Source: Methanosphaera sp. ISO3-F5 (GTDB lineage Archaea > Methanobacteriota > Methanobacteria > Methanobacteriales > Methanobacteriaceae). Taken from it: DNA of 64,000 bases. The DNA is taken from assembly GCF_034480035.2 (NCBI RefSeq), contig NZ_CP118753.2:1893426-1957425 (forward strand), read 5' to 3'. Position 1 is the stretch's first letter. Each line of letters opens with the position of its first letter. A program made the position numbers and the translations under genes. Positions 8,447 to 18,264 of the stretch are shown one piece after another. The notes below the pieces were generated by a model. That model saw only the letters and a program-made list of their open reading frames with translations. It was not told the origin of the DNA and made no database searches.

Positions 8447-9085
8447 TTAAACCATTTTTTCTTTTTTATCAGTCCAATCTATCATTTGATAATATAAATG
8501 GCTTAATATTCCATTTCTAGTTTTGTATCGTTTTTTAATTATTTCTGGATCAGTATTTCTATAGTAATTGTCTAGTTTATTGGATGTTTTTTCTATTTGG
8601 GGGTCTTTAAGGTATAATAAGTATCGGTCTATGAAATTAATGACGTGTTTTTCCATGAATTGTTGTAATACTTCTGGAATTTCTTCGTACCTATTTATAT
8701 ATTTTTCATATTTTTGTTTTGCTCTATAATAGTTTGTTTCGTGAAATATTTCGGTAAATTCTTTAGCATTAGCATATATTTTGTCTATTTCTTCTTCTGT
8801 TAATTTAGTTCTTCTTTTGTATCGTTTTAGTTTGGTGTATATTGTTCTTCTTAGATGTACTATGCATAATTGTTGTTTAATATTTAAATCATCAAGTATA
8901 TTTCTGTACATTGGATATAAATCTGTTGTTATTGCTATTTTAGGTTTATTTTGAAGGGATTCGTTGATAAACTGTTTAATTACTGAGGGTGATCTGTTTT
9001 TGACTATTTTTTCACTTATTGGAATCTCATAAACTGAGTCATAAATAGTTAATCTATAATGTTTTTTTCCGTTTAAACTTAAAAA
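8447..9085 (-). pseudogene. DDE-type transposase, 3' exon (split by a group II intron)
   Basis: This is the C-terminal ~212 residues of a transposase. Visible features are a catalytic-type Asp in AITTDLYPMYRNIL, the QQLCIVHLRR segment, and the C-terminal RNGILSHLYYQMIDW motif. These are characteristic of a MULE-like DDE transposase group found in many copies in Methanobacteriales. The open frame extends upstream into the intron, giving a spurious N-terminus (LEPYVGKLTRTVLRREEG...) translated from intron domains V/VI. The true exon begins at 9085 with FLSLNGKKHYRL, which joins the 5' exon ending SGYYLYDEQ at 11481. The gene as a whole is disrupted in the 5' exon. Confidence 0.8.
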
Positions 9086-9126
9086 GTCGGATAAGTCGAG
9101 GGGATTGCTCCCCTCTTCTCTCCTAA

Positions 9127-9160
9127 GAACCGTACGTGTCAGTTTCCCGACATACGGCTC
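9127..9160 (-). ncRNA. Group II intron domain V
   Basis: A 34-nt hairpin with the conserved AGC near the 5' side (GAGCCGTATG) pairing with CGTACGGTTC and a GAAA-type apical loop. It is the catalytic core of the intron RNA, lying 44 nt after the maturase stop. Confidence 0.9.
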
Positions 9161-9204
9161 AAGCATATCTGATATTAAGAGAATAAGTTAGGTTTAAAGC
9201 GAGT

Positions 9205-10815
9205 TTATTTGTCGTATAGTACTTCGATTGGTGTTTTATGCCATATTTTCTGTATATATTCTTTGAATTGGTGGTCATATGGTGTGGCTTTGTATTTTAT
9301 TTGTCTTGAGTAATTTATTTTGAACCAAGACATTTTGATTAGTTGAGTTTTATGGTTTTCTGGATCGGTTAGTATGTATTTGTCTTTATGTTGTCGGAAG
9401 ATGTCCGGATGGAAATATCTTTGTAGTATCCATTTCCATGGCTTTTTGGGGTGTCGTCGTTTTAGGTATTTGCGTGTTAATTGCCATTGGTAGTATGTTA
9501 TTTTGTTAAATGTTTCTGATGCTGATGTTTGACGCCAGTAGTGAGCTGTTCCTCTTATTGTATTGTTTGCTTTCTTAATAAGTTCTTCTATGGGTTTGGA
9601 TTTGTGTAGTTTGAATAGTAGTTTTAGTTTCTTCTTCAAGTTTTGTATTGATTTCTTAGATGGTTTTGTTAGTACTTTGAATCCCTTTTTCTTGTTGTCT
9701 CTGTATGCTCTGATATTAAATCCTAGAAAATCAAATCCATCTTTGATATGTGTAATCAGTGTTTTCTCTGGTGATAGTTCAAGTCCTCTCTCTGTTAAAT
9801 ATGGTTTCAGTAGATTTAATGCTTCTTTTGCGTCTTCTCTTGTTTTACATAGTACTATGAAGTCATCCGCGTATCTTATCATCACGTATCGTGATTTATT
9901 GACATATGATGTTCTCTTGTTTGTTTTATTGTATACTTTCTTGTATGTTATTCCAAGTGCTTTTTCCATCCCGTCAAGTGCTATATTAGCAAGCAATGGT
10001 GAAATTATACCTCCTTGAGGAGTTCCATCATCAGATGGATGAAAAATAGCATCTTCCATATAACCTGCTTTAAGCCATGAATGAATAATAGTTTTAGCAG
10101 GAAAATTTCCCAACTGTTTTATTATCCAGTCATGACTCAATGTATCAAAACATGATTTAAAATCACCTTCCAGTATCCAAGGACGCTTTAACCCCCTAGT
10201 AAAAGCATGTATTTTAGCTATAGCATGACCAGCATTACGCAAAGGTCTAAATCCATAACTAGTTGATTCAAACACAGCTTCAAAACGAGGTTCAAGTGCC
10301 AAATATACAATCATCTGCAGAACCCTATCAGTAATGGTAGGAATACCCAAAGGTCTTCTCTTCCCATTCGACTTCCTGATATAAGTTCTGCGAACTGGTA
10401 AAACATCAAAATCATTAATGTTTGTACCAAGGAGTTTATAGTAAAGTGCACGACGCTGAGCCTTAGTAGTGATAATCATATTATCAATACCAGCTGTTCT
10501 AGCACCTCTATTGAATTGAGTGACTCTTTTGATAGCATAAAGGATAGCTGAGCTACTTTTCATCAACAAAGATTCCAAATTACGCACCTTACGATAATCC
10601 CCTTCTCTTACCGCTTTAAATATTTGTGTTTGTAAATCGAAGATGTGCTCTTCAATCTGAGTCCAGGGAATCGCTTCCCATTCTTCTTCAAGTTGAGACT
10701 CATGTAATTCCGCATAAGTAAGAACATCCATATCCTTACCTCTTTCAACATGAACTACATTTTCAGCATTATCATTAATAATTCTTAACACCTCCTCCCT
10801 TATCTGATTTACCAT
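9205..10815 (-). CDS. ltrA: Group II intron-encoded reverse transcriptase/maturase (no endonuclease domain)
   Basis: This protein of about 536 residues has the reverse transcriptase order: TAGIDN region, RRPLGIPTITDRVLQM, SYGFRPLRNAGHAI, LEGDFKSCFDTLSHDW, GTPQGGIISPLLANIALDGM and the catalytic RYADDFIVL. The maturase (X) domain follows (KKANNTIRGTAHYWRQTSAS and the HPKKPWKWILQRYF region). It ends shortly after SPYD-type sequence (ATPYDHQFKEYIQK). The Cys/His HNH endonuclease found in LtrA is absent. It should splice this intron and reverse-transcribe it during retrohoming. The start is uncertain: ATG 10815 (MVNQIREEVL) is used, and a TTG at 10854 is possible. It is clearly related to the enzyme at 55228-56757. 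Confidence 0.93.
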   Translation of the reverse strand: MVNQIREEVLRIINDNAENVVHVERGKDMDVLTYAELHESQLEEEWEAIPWTQIEEHIFDLQTQIFKAVREGDYRKVRNLESLLMKSSSAILYAIKRVTQFNRGARTAGIDNMIITTKAQRRALYYKLLGTNINDFDVLPVRRTYIRKSNGKRRPLGIPTITDRVLQMIVYLALEPRFEAVFESTSYGFRPLRNAGHAIAKIHAFTRGLKRPWILEGDFKSCFDTLSHDWIIKQLGNFPAKTIIHSWLKAGYMEDAIFHPSDDGTPQGGIISPLLANIALDGMEKALGITYKKVYNKTNKRTSYVNKSRYVMIRYADDFIVLCKTREDAKEALNLLKPYLTERGLELSPEKTLITHIKDGFDFLGFNIRAYRDNKKKGFKVLTKPSKKSIQNLKKKLKLLFKLHKSKPIEELIKKANNTIRGTAHYWRQTSASETFNKITYYQWQLTRKYLKRRHPKKPWKWILQRYFHPDIFRQHKDKYILTDPENHKTQLIKMSWFKINYSRQIKYKATPYDHQFKEYIQKIWHKTPIEVLYDK

Positions 10816-11480
10816 ACACAAGTAAAATATTCCTATCTTTTTCTCAAAGTTCAATTAATACACCTGTTAAAGTGGGCATATCCCCCCATAGTTATAAAGT
10901 TGCTTCTATTTCCTATGTGCCTTTCGACAATAGTAGGGGCATTAGCTTTCTTAACATCCTTTACCCAACAAGGATTATCAGCATCCGCTCACGCAGTAGC
11001 CTTCCAAACTTGTAACATATCACTTGACTAGTACAATTTGGACCAATTGCTGGGCTTACCAAGTTTATCTTCTGTCAGATACGAATAAATTCAACTTAGG
11101 CTCTTCTTTTACACCAGTAAATCAACTATTGGGTTATGAATGGATGACACGTGAACAAAACCGTGCCTCACCAAGGATTTACAATACTCATAGGGTTACC
11201 AGTACTCATTCCTATAATTATACGTTGTGATGCTTAAAGAAGTTCATAAAATTTCTTAGTATTAGCCATTATTGATTCTTTCTCTAGCCCTTAACTTTCT
11301 TCCGAGTACTTCGAAAATTAATTAGGCACTTAACTCTCATGCAACCCACACCCCCCGTTACCAGAAAGTGCAGTTTCGAGCGAGAATAACCACCATAACC
11401 TAGGTTAACAAGAACAACCAATGATAATCATCGGTCTCTTGTACTGACTGCGAAGCAAAGAAGATAATTTCTTGTCGCAC

Positions 11481-12044
11481 TTGTTCATCATAAAGGTAAT
11501 AACCACTATATTTTGCTTTTTCATTGATTATTAGTATGTTTTCATCAATTTTTAATCAATTCTTAATTGTAGTATGAGATATATCTATGTTTAAGAATAT
11601 TTTGAAATAAGCTTTTATTTTTCTTAATGAATTATATCCTTTTTTCATTATTTCAGGTAATTTATCTGTAATTTGTTTAAAAAAGTATTTATCATCATCA
11701 AATAATGCTTTATTCTTAATTCCAAACTTTTTTATTACAACTTTTACATTGATATTGCTGTTCTTTAAATTCAACAGATTTTCCAAGAATATTTTGCTTA
11801 TTCTTAGTTATAGTACCTTTTTTAATTATTTTATGAGAACCACACTTAGGACATTCAGGATTAATGTATTTAAACGTGTTATTTTCATTTAATTCTAGAG
11901 AATAATCATTAGATAATGAGATTCTTGATTTAATTTTTTATTTAAAGTTTTTTTAAAAGTAGGTTTTCCATCCATAAAATCGAAAAGTTTAAGTTGAATG
12001 AAATGTATACTATTATTAGAGATAGATTCGTTTTTAGTTTGCAT
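11481..12044 (-). pseudogene. DDE-type transposase, 5' exon (two frameshifts and one stop)
   Basis: The ATG at 12044 gives MQTKNESISNNSIHFIQLKL. The frame then shifts near 11925 to LSNDYSLELNEN and a zinc ribbon (CPKCGSHKIIKKG ... YQCKSCNKK). It shifts again near 11735 to FGIKNKALFDDDKYFF and has a TGA at 11556-11558 where LKIDENILIINEKAKYSGYY should continue (Trp TGG to TGA is likely). It ends YYLYDEQ at the intron boundary. The zinc ribbon plus helix-turn-helix N-terminus is usual for DDE transposases of this type. The gene was inactivated independently of the intron. Confidence 0.8.
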
Positions 12045-12397
12045 ATATACTTATCTATCTCTTTTTAAATATATATTTAACGCTAATTTTAATTCAAATT
12101 CATGAAATAATAACTAATATTTTAAATATGCTATTTTTAATAATGAATTTATTTTGATTATAAAATTAAAGTTATAAAACTTTAGAAAAAAAATAGTAAA
12201 CTTGAAAATTTTTTTTGCAAAAAAGCCTATACAATTTTACAACTTCAAAATAAAATAGGGTTTTGGACATTGAATGGTTAATATTTGGAATATACAAATA
12301 TGATTATATCTAGAATAAATTATAATTAAATGATTATTAGCCATAATGTAAACAGTTTATTAATTATATAATGAGGATATGGGGTGGATGTGATATT
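12045..12397. other. Intergenic region upstream of the SNF2 gene and the transposase
   Basis: Extremely AT-rich. At 12075-12094 it contains ATTTAACGCTAATTTTAATT, whose exact reverse complement occurs at 38361-38380. Otherwise it holds the divergent promoters; no gene is supported. Confidence 0.5.
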
Positions 12398-15300
12398 ATG
12401 ATGGACTGGTTTGAAAACTTTTCTAAACAATATTTTAAGGAAAAATATGACTATTATTACCTGTATGATCATAATAAGGAGTTACACACCTATAAGAATA
12501 TACATAGTGTTAAGATTAAGGAGAATGTTCTGAGCGGATATATCAGTCATGGAAAATATGATAGTAACAGGATTAAAATTAAATTCAAAACATTTGATGA
12601 TGATGAGCTGGAAAAGTTAAATAAGATTATAGATGAAAACCCCATTAACAGGTTTAAGATTATAAACAAGACTTTACCAGACGATTTACTAAGAACAGAA
12701 ATTAAAATTTTACCGGAATCTCTGGATGAACTTGAAATAGAATGTTCATATGATGATGAAGAAGAGAATTTAATTGATGTTTTATCTATTCTAAAGGAAT
12801 TCAATAAACGTTTGATGAAAAATAATTTTCTAATATTTAAAATCAGAGGATTAAATTTAACCCGGACAATCACATACCCTGTTAAAACATTGGATGATAT
12901 TCTGGAATTTAAATTTAAAACAGTAAATGATGATGTAAACTTAATAAACTTGCATGATGCAAACAAGGTATTACTAAAAAACATGGAAAACCCTAATACC
13001 AGTTTTGATTTTATATATAATGAATTGTTCGAATTATTAAACGAGGAAATTAATAATATAACAAAAAATAACATGACCACATTATATGTGAATTATGATA
13101 ATGAAGATATGGTGGAGTTTAAATCAATAGAAGAAAAGGACAAGCATCTCCTTGAAAAGTGGGATGTTAAAAGCGAGGTAAATATAAATATTGATGATGA
13201 TTACAACATAACCAATACTGATCAGTTCAATAATTCGCAGAAACTATTCACTTTCTTAAATGAAATAAACATTACACGTATAAAGTGTAATGAAAAAATA
13301 ATCTTTTTAAAGCAGTTACTGGAATTAACATATACATTAGTCAGAAATTATTCGATTATGCCCGAAATTTTTAAAACTGAAAAATCATATAATATACGTT
13401 GGATTCCATCATTCTATAGTAGCAATGTCATAAACTATTGTAAAAAATATTATGGTAAATGTCCGGATAATCTGGTTACCCTAAATAATGAACCTCTTTC
13501 AAATCAAAATCAGGTCATAATATTAATCAGTTTGTTCATGAATGCTTTAATAACATACACAGTTCAAAAAAATCAAATTAAAGACTATCCATATATCAGT
13601 AATGTTGTCTTTAAATTATTCACCGGAGAGAAATTAAACAGGGAAAATGACCGATATCAGATTACTGCTGAAAATATATCAAAACAACTATCAGTATTCT
13701 ATTTAAATGAACAAACATACTCCTATGAAATGTTCATCGATGAAAATTTCTGTATTGAAATAAAAATAAGAGAAAAAGACACTATTAAAAACATAACAGA
13801 GGCTAACCTCGATGAACTCAAAAATATCAGTAAAATATATGATTTATTCAACTATTATAAAATAAAAAACACAATATACGAAAAAATCAGATTAAAAAAC
13901 AAAGATTTCATAATCTTCCACAACAACATAATAAATTTACTGCCCCTCATCAACGTCAAATTAAACAAACCATTCCAAATTATCGGGAGCAAAATAGACC
14001 TGATTTTAGATATCAAGACTAAAACAGATGATTTTCAACTAAAGAATCTTAAAAACTATTACTATTGGAAAATAAGATTGGAAGATACTGAAATCAAGCT
14101 AAAACATTTTGATACAATTACAGATGATATGAATGAAATCATAAAAATAGAAGATAAAATTTACCTCGTTGATGGACCATCATTCCGTCATATAAAACAA
14201 TACACATGGACACTTCTACAAAAAGATGAAAGCAATGAAATACTACAGTACGCAATCCTCGAAGAATATATTGGCTTAAAATTTAAATTAAGTGAAAATT
14301 TTAAGAAATTAATTAAAACATCAAATATCTATGAACAACCACAAACATTGAAGGGAAAGTTAAGACCATACCAGAAGATTGGTTATTCATGGCTAATACA
14401 GAACATTAAAAGCGGTTTCGGAAGCATCCTCGCAGATGACATGGGATTAGGTAAGACATTACAGGTATTAGCAGCCATCCTATACTTTAAGGAAAACAGC
14501 CAATTAGAATCCAACACATCATTAATAATTGTTCCACCAACATTACTATCAAACTGGCAGAGAGAAATAGAGAAATTCACACCAGAATTATCATATTATA
14601 TATACCATGGAACAAACAGAATTTTTCCCACACAACATTACGATATCATATTAACATCCTATGCAATAATACGCTCTGACTTGGAAATGTTCATAAATGA
14701 GTTCTGGTTCATCTGTGTACTGGATGAAGCTCAAAACATCAAAAACCCAAGCACACAACAAACAATCGCAATCAAAGAAGTATACGCATTCAATAAAATA
14801 GCATTAACAGGTACACCAGTAGAAAACAGATTAACAGACTACTGGTCAATATTTGACTTCGTTAATAAAGGATACCTGTCCAGCTTAGAAGATTTTAAAA
14901 CAAAATATGTTACTCCAATTGAAAAATTAGGTGATGAAGAAACATTAAACAATCTTAAAACAATAGCCAAACCCTTTGTTATGAGAAGACTAAAAAGTGA
15001 TGATGAAATCAGAAACGAACTACCAGAAAAGTTTGTTAACGACATCTACTGCAGCCTCACAAAAAAACAGGTAAACCTATACAATAACCTCTTAAAAGGT
15101 AATTTCGAAAAAATAATCGACACAAAAGGTATTGAAAGAAAAGGAAGTATCCTAAAATTAATAACCGCATTAAAGCAAACATGTAATCATCCAGCACAAT
15201 ACCTAAAATATGAAAAGATGAAAATCAACGAATCCGGTAAAATGGAATTATTAGCTAATCTTCTGGAAAATATCCTGGATATGAATGAAAAAGTGCTCAT

Positions 15301-15757
15301 ATTCACACAATACGTAGAAATGGGTAAAATAATAAAAGAATTAATATCACGAAAATTCAAGACAGAAGTACTGTTTTTACATGGTACACTCTCACGAAAA
15401 GAAAAATCCCGAATCATCGACACTTTCCAGGAAAATCCTGATTACAAAATACTGGTTGCAACTCTTAAAACCGGTGGAACAGGATTAAACTTAACCGCCG
15501 CACAAAATGTCATTCATTACGATTTATGGTGGAATCCTGCAGTGGAAAACCAGGCAACAGACCGTGTTCATCGTATAGGACAAGAAAATGATGTGATGGT
15601 ATACCGTTTCATTACAAAAGGAACACTTGAAGAAAGCATTGATCAAATGGTTAAAAACAAGATAGACCTAGCAAACAAAACAATCAGTACAGATAAAACA
15701 TTCATCACCGAACTGACAAATGAAGAATTGAAAGAACTGTTAAAATTAAGACTATAA
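12398..15757 (+). CDS. SNF2-family DNA translocase/helicase
   Basis: This large protein of about 1119 residues has a complete SNF2 motor in its last ~470. Motifs are RPYQKIGYSWL (Q motif), ILADDMGLGKTLQVLA (Walker A), LIIVPPTLLSNWQREIEKF, CVLDEAQNIKN (DEAQ box), ALTGTPVENRL, and in lobe 2 KVLIFTQYVEMG, ATLKTGGTGLNLTAAQN and ATDRVHRIGQ. The N-terminal ~650 residues are charged, with no recognised domain and no SWIM zinc finger. Family members remodel protein-DNA complexes using ATP. ATG 12398 is preferred over ATG 12371 because GGATGTGAT lies just upstream of it. A DUF6398 protein follows after 111 nt. Confidence 0.9.
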   Translation: MMDWFENFSKQYFKEKYDYYYLYDHNKELHTYKNIHSVKIKENVLSGYISHGKYDSNRIKIKFKTFDDDELEKLNKIIDENPINRFKIINKTLPDDLLRTEIKILPESLDELEIECSYDDEEENLIDVLSILKEFNKRLMKNNFLIFKIRGLNLTRTITYPVKTLDDILEFKFKTVNDDVNLINLHDANKVLLKNMENPNTSFDFIYNELFELLNEEINNITKNNMTTLYVNYDNEDMVEFKSIEEKDKHLLEKWDVKSEVNINIDDDYNITNTDQFNNSQKLFTFLNEINITRIKCNEKIIFLKQLLELTYTLVRNYSIMPEIFKTEKSYNIRWIPSFYSSNVINYCKKYYGKCPDNLVTLNNEPLSNQNQVIILISLFMNALITYTVQKNQIKDYPYISNVVFKLFTGEKLNRENDRYQITAENISKQLSVFYLNEQTYSYEMFIDENFCIEIKIREKDTIKNITEANLDELKNISKIYDLFNYYKIKNTIYEKIRLKNKDFIIFHNNIINLLPLINVKLNKPFQIIGSKIDLILDIKTKTDDFQLKNLKNYYYWKIRLEDTEIKLKHFDTITDDMNEIIKIEDKIYLVDGPSFRHIKQYTWTLLQKDESNEILQYAILEEYIGLKFKLSENFKKLIKTSNIYEQPQTLKGKLRPYQKIGYSWLIQNIKSGFGSILADDMGLGKTLQVLAAILYFKENSQLESNTSLIIVPPTLLSNWQREIEKFTPELSYYIYHGTNRIFPTQHYDIILTSYAIIRSDLEMFINEFWFICVLDEAQNIKNPSTQQTIAIKEVYAFNKIALTGTPVENRLTDYWSIFDFVNKGYLSSLEDFKTKYVTPIEKLGDEETLNNLKTIAKPFVMRRLKSDDEIRNELPEKFVNDIYCSLTKKQVNLYNNLLKGNFEKIIDTKGIERKGSILKLITALKQTCNHPAQYLKYEKMKINESGKMELLANLLENILDMNEKVLIFTQYVEMGKIIKELISRKFKTEVLFLHGTLSRKEKSRIIDTFQENPDYKILVATLKTGGTGLNLTAAQNVIHYDLWWNPAVENQATDRVHRIGQENDVMVYRFITKGTLEESIDQMVKNKIDLANKTISTDKTFITELTNEELKELLKLRL

Positions 15758-15868
15758 ATAACTACAACCTATGTATTAACAATAATATCTGATTAATGAA
15801 ATTATTCTATAATAATAATTCAATATCAATACTTTACATTATCAATTATTTAGTGAGGTTTAAATTTT

Positions 15869-16348
15869 ATGTCTGATAAAATTAAAGAAAAAGAAAAGAA
15901 ATTAATTGAAATGACTAACGCATTTTGTGATGCTGAACTAAACTCAGAATATAAAGCATTATGTGAAAAATTAGTGCATAAATTGGGAAGAAAACATGAT
16001 GTGCCATTTAAACGAGGAAAGCTCGAAAATTGGGCTAGCGGTATAGTGTATGCTATTGGCCAAATAAATTATCTGTTTGATAAGAACTTTGAACCTTATG
16101 CTACACCTGATGATATATGCAAATATTTCAAAACCAAAAAATCCACAACATCAAATAAGGCAAGAGATATTCGTCAGATGCTAAACTTAAAAATGGGTGA
16201 CAAGGAATTTTCAACAAAACACATCTTAGACAGTAATGTAAGAACCAATGATTTTAATGAAAAAACTCTTCGCGGAGCACAAAACAGGATGATGTTACAA
16301 ATGATTGGTGATACCATGAGGATAATGCATGAAAAAAAATTTAAGTAA
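15869..16348 (+). CDS. DUF6398 family protein
   Basis: This 159-residue protein has the conserved DUF6398 pattern ENWASGIVYAIGQINYLFDK, followed by a helix-turn-helix-like segment around DICKYFKTKKSTTSNKARDI. That segment resembles a putative DNA-binding helix-turn-helix. The function of the family is not known. It has its own ribosome site (GTGAGGTT) and lies 111 nt downstream of the SNF2 gene on the same strand, so co-transcription is plausible. Confidence 0.75.
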   Translation: MSDKIKEKEKKLIEMTNAFCDAELNSEYKALCEKLVHKLGRKHDVPFKRGKLENWASGIVYAIGQINYLFDKNFEPYATPDDICKYFKTKKSTTSNKARDIRQMLNLKMGDKEFSTKHILDSNVRTNDFNEKTLRGAQNRMMLQMIGDTMRIMHEKKFK

Positions 16349-16623
16349 AGCTTTGCTTGGATCTTACTTGATGTATAATAGTTTAAATGTGTAAACACAT
16401 CCGTTAACAGGTTATAAACATCTGGTTATGATAGTACTTTGTCAGCTGTTGGAAGCAGTGATGGTGAATGATTTGGTAGTGGATGTGGAGGAACCTTCTA
16501 AATCAAAACATTTCATCATCACATATATTTTTTTCTCGATTTTTTAGGAATTTAATTTTCTGAAATAAAATATTATATGATGTATAATATATATTAAATT
16601 ATGAAATATTCAAAGTGGTTATT

Positions 16624-17862
16624 TTGATAGTTAAAAGAGAATTATATTTAAAACGTATACGAAATCTAATTGATTCAGAAGATGTTAAAATAATTACTTG
16701 AATTCGTCGTTCTGGAAAAACTTGTATATTAAAAATGATTATAGATGAACTAAAAAATATTGGAGTAAAAGAAGAGAATATAATTTATATTTCCTTTGAA
16801 TCCAGTGTTTATGATAATATTTATACATATAAAGAACTAAACAAATATATTTTTAATTTAACAAAGAATTTGGACGGAAAAATATATTTATTATTTGATG
16901 AAATACAATCCGTTGTAAAATGGGAGAAAAGCATAACTTCTTTTAGAGTAGATCTTAATTCAGATATTTATATTACAGGTTCTAATTCAAAGTTATTATC
17001 TGGAGAATTAGCAACATTATTATCCGGAAGATACAAAACAATACAAATATATCCGTTTTCATATAATGAAATATTAGATTATTATTCAGAATTTGGAGAA
17101 TTATCTCCACAAAGAAAACAGGAATTATTTTGGGAATACGTAAATTATGGTGGATTTCCAGGTTTACTTAAATATGATTCATTTGAAAAAAAAGAATCTT
17201 TAAAGGACATATATCATTCTATTATACTAAAAGATATACTAAATCGTAGTAAAATAAAAAATAATAAATTATTGATGAAATTAATGGAATATATGATAAC
17301 TAACACTGGACAAATATTTTCATCAACAAATGTTATTAATTATATATATAGAAATAGACAATTACTGGGAGAAGAAGAACAAAAGAAGCCAAGTTCAAAT
17401 ACAATAATTAATTATGTGCATCATGCACAAGATGCATTTGTTTTATATGAAACAAAAAATGAAGATTTGGTAGGTAAAGAAATTTTTAAAGAATTAGAAA
17501 AATATTATGTGGTGGATCCTGGTTTTTATTATCTTTTTAGGGATGAAACTAGAAGATCAATGGGTAGTTTATTAGAAAGCATAGTTTATATTGAATTATT
17601 AAGAAGAAATTATGATGTAACAGTAGGAAGAATATATGATATTGAAGTAGACTTCGTATGTAAAAAATCTAATAAAATATGTTATATTCAAGTATCAGAA
17701 AGTATACTGGGATAAAAGACAAGACAAAGAGAGCTACGTTCATTAAAAAAAATCAGGGACAGTTATCCTAAATATATTTTAACCTTAGATTCTATGAAAC
17801 TACCAACTGAAGACATAATACATAAAAATATAATGGATTTTCTAACAGATGATGAAATATAA
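16624..17862 (+). pseudogene. DUF4143-type AAA ATPase with two nonsense codons
   Basis: One frame runs from TTG 16624 to TAA 17860 (412 codons) with two internal stops. The TGA at 16699-16701 falls inside Walker A, where IT-stop-IRRSGKT replaces the expected ITGIRRSGKT (GGA to TGA). The TAA at 17713-17715 falls where ESILG-stop-KTRQRELRSL is expected to carry Glu or Asp. The rest is a well-kept archaeal ATPase of the AAA_14/DUF4143 group: IYLLFDEIQSVVKWEKSI (Walker B), IYITGSNSKLLSGELATLLS (sensor), then the C-terminal nuclease-like IEVDFVCKKSNKICYIQVSE. The good preservation of the rest implies recent inactivation. Confidence 0.85.
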
Positions 17863-18264
17863 CTACTTAGGCAATATAGCATTAGTACATTGCAGTCACT
17901 TTTTGCAATGTTTTCTTTTCCATTTTGGTGTATGTGTAACAAATTCTGTTTTTATTCGTTATACAAACGTAAAACGAAACAAAAAAAATATAAAAAAAAT
18001 CAGCAACAATTCCAACACAAAACGATAATCATGACAAGTACTCATATCCTAAAAAAATAGTATTGGAGTTGATGGGGGATTATATTAGTTTTTCAAGGAA
18101 GTTTCTTGAAACTTCATTGATTTTTATCTAAGTGTTCTTGTGTTTTTCCTTCAGCTGTGATTCTAACATATTCATTACCGAAAAACCCATATCAATGCTA
18201 TGATTTTTATAGAATTATTGATGCTTAACTGTTATTAACTAATATGAATTATTATTCTTTTTTA
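17863..18264. other. Intergenic region containing a partial copy of the glmM 3' end
   Basis: The first part (17863-18050) is featureless AT-rich DNA with ATGACAAGTACTC at 18030, one of the dispersed motifs. From 18061 it carries the duplicated glmM tail described separately. Confidence 0.5.
18061..18176 (-). repeat. Duplicated 3' end of glmM
   Basis: About 115 bp match the true glmM end at 18959-19075, including identical runs such as TCTAAGTGTTCTTGTG and TTCCTTCAGCTGTGATTCTAA. Small substitutions and a 2-bp length difference separate the copies. This copy encodes only the last ~35 residues of GlmM and is non-functional. The two copies flank the HEPN/MNT pair at 18265-18884. Confidence 0.85.

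Larger units (their letters stand above)
9086..11480 (-). mobile_element. Group II intron with maturase, inserted in the transposase gene
   Basis: This 2395-nt element has a 5' end GTGCGAC (group II consensus) at 11480. It encodes a reverse transcriptase/maturase, has a 34-nt domain V at 9127-9160 (GAGCCGTATG...CGTACGGTTC with GGGAAACT apex), a domain VI hairpin (AGGGGAGCAATCCCCT) and a 3' end ...TTATCCGAC (AY terminus) at 9086. The boundaries are supported by the exons: joining GAACAA (ends 11481) to TTTTTAAGTTTAAAC (starts 9085) restores the transposase frame without adding or losing a residue. The domain V-VI linker (TTAGGAGAGA) resembles the site used by the nested intron at 54534. Confidence 0.92.

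Noticed and set aside
11024-11230. Plus-strand 68-codon frame
   Set aside because: Lies inside structured domains of the minus-strand group II intron.
16699-16701. TGA in the ATPase P-loop as selenocysteine or programmed readthrough
   Set aside because: The expected residue is Gly, a second stop occurs later in the gene, and no recoding structure is visible; simple nonsense mutation fits better.
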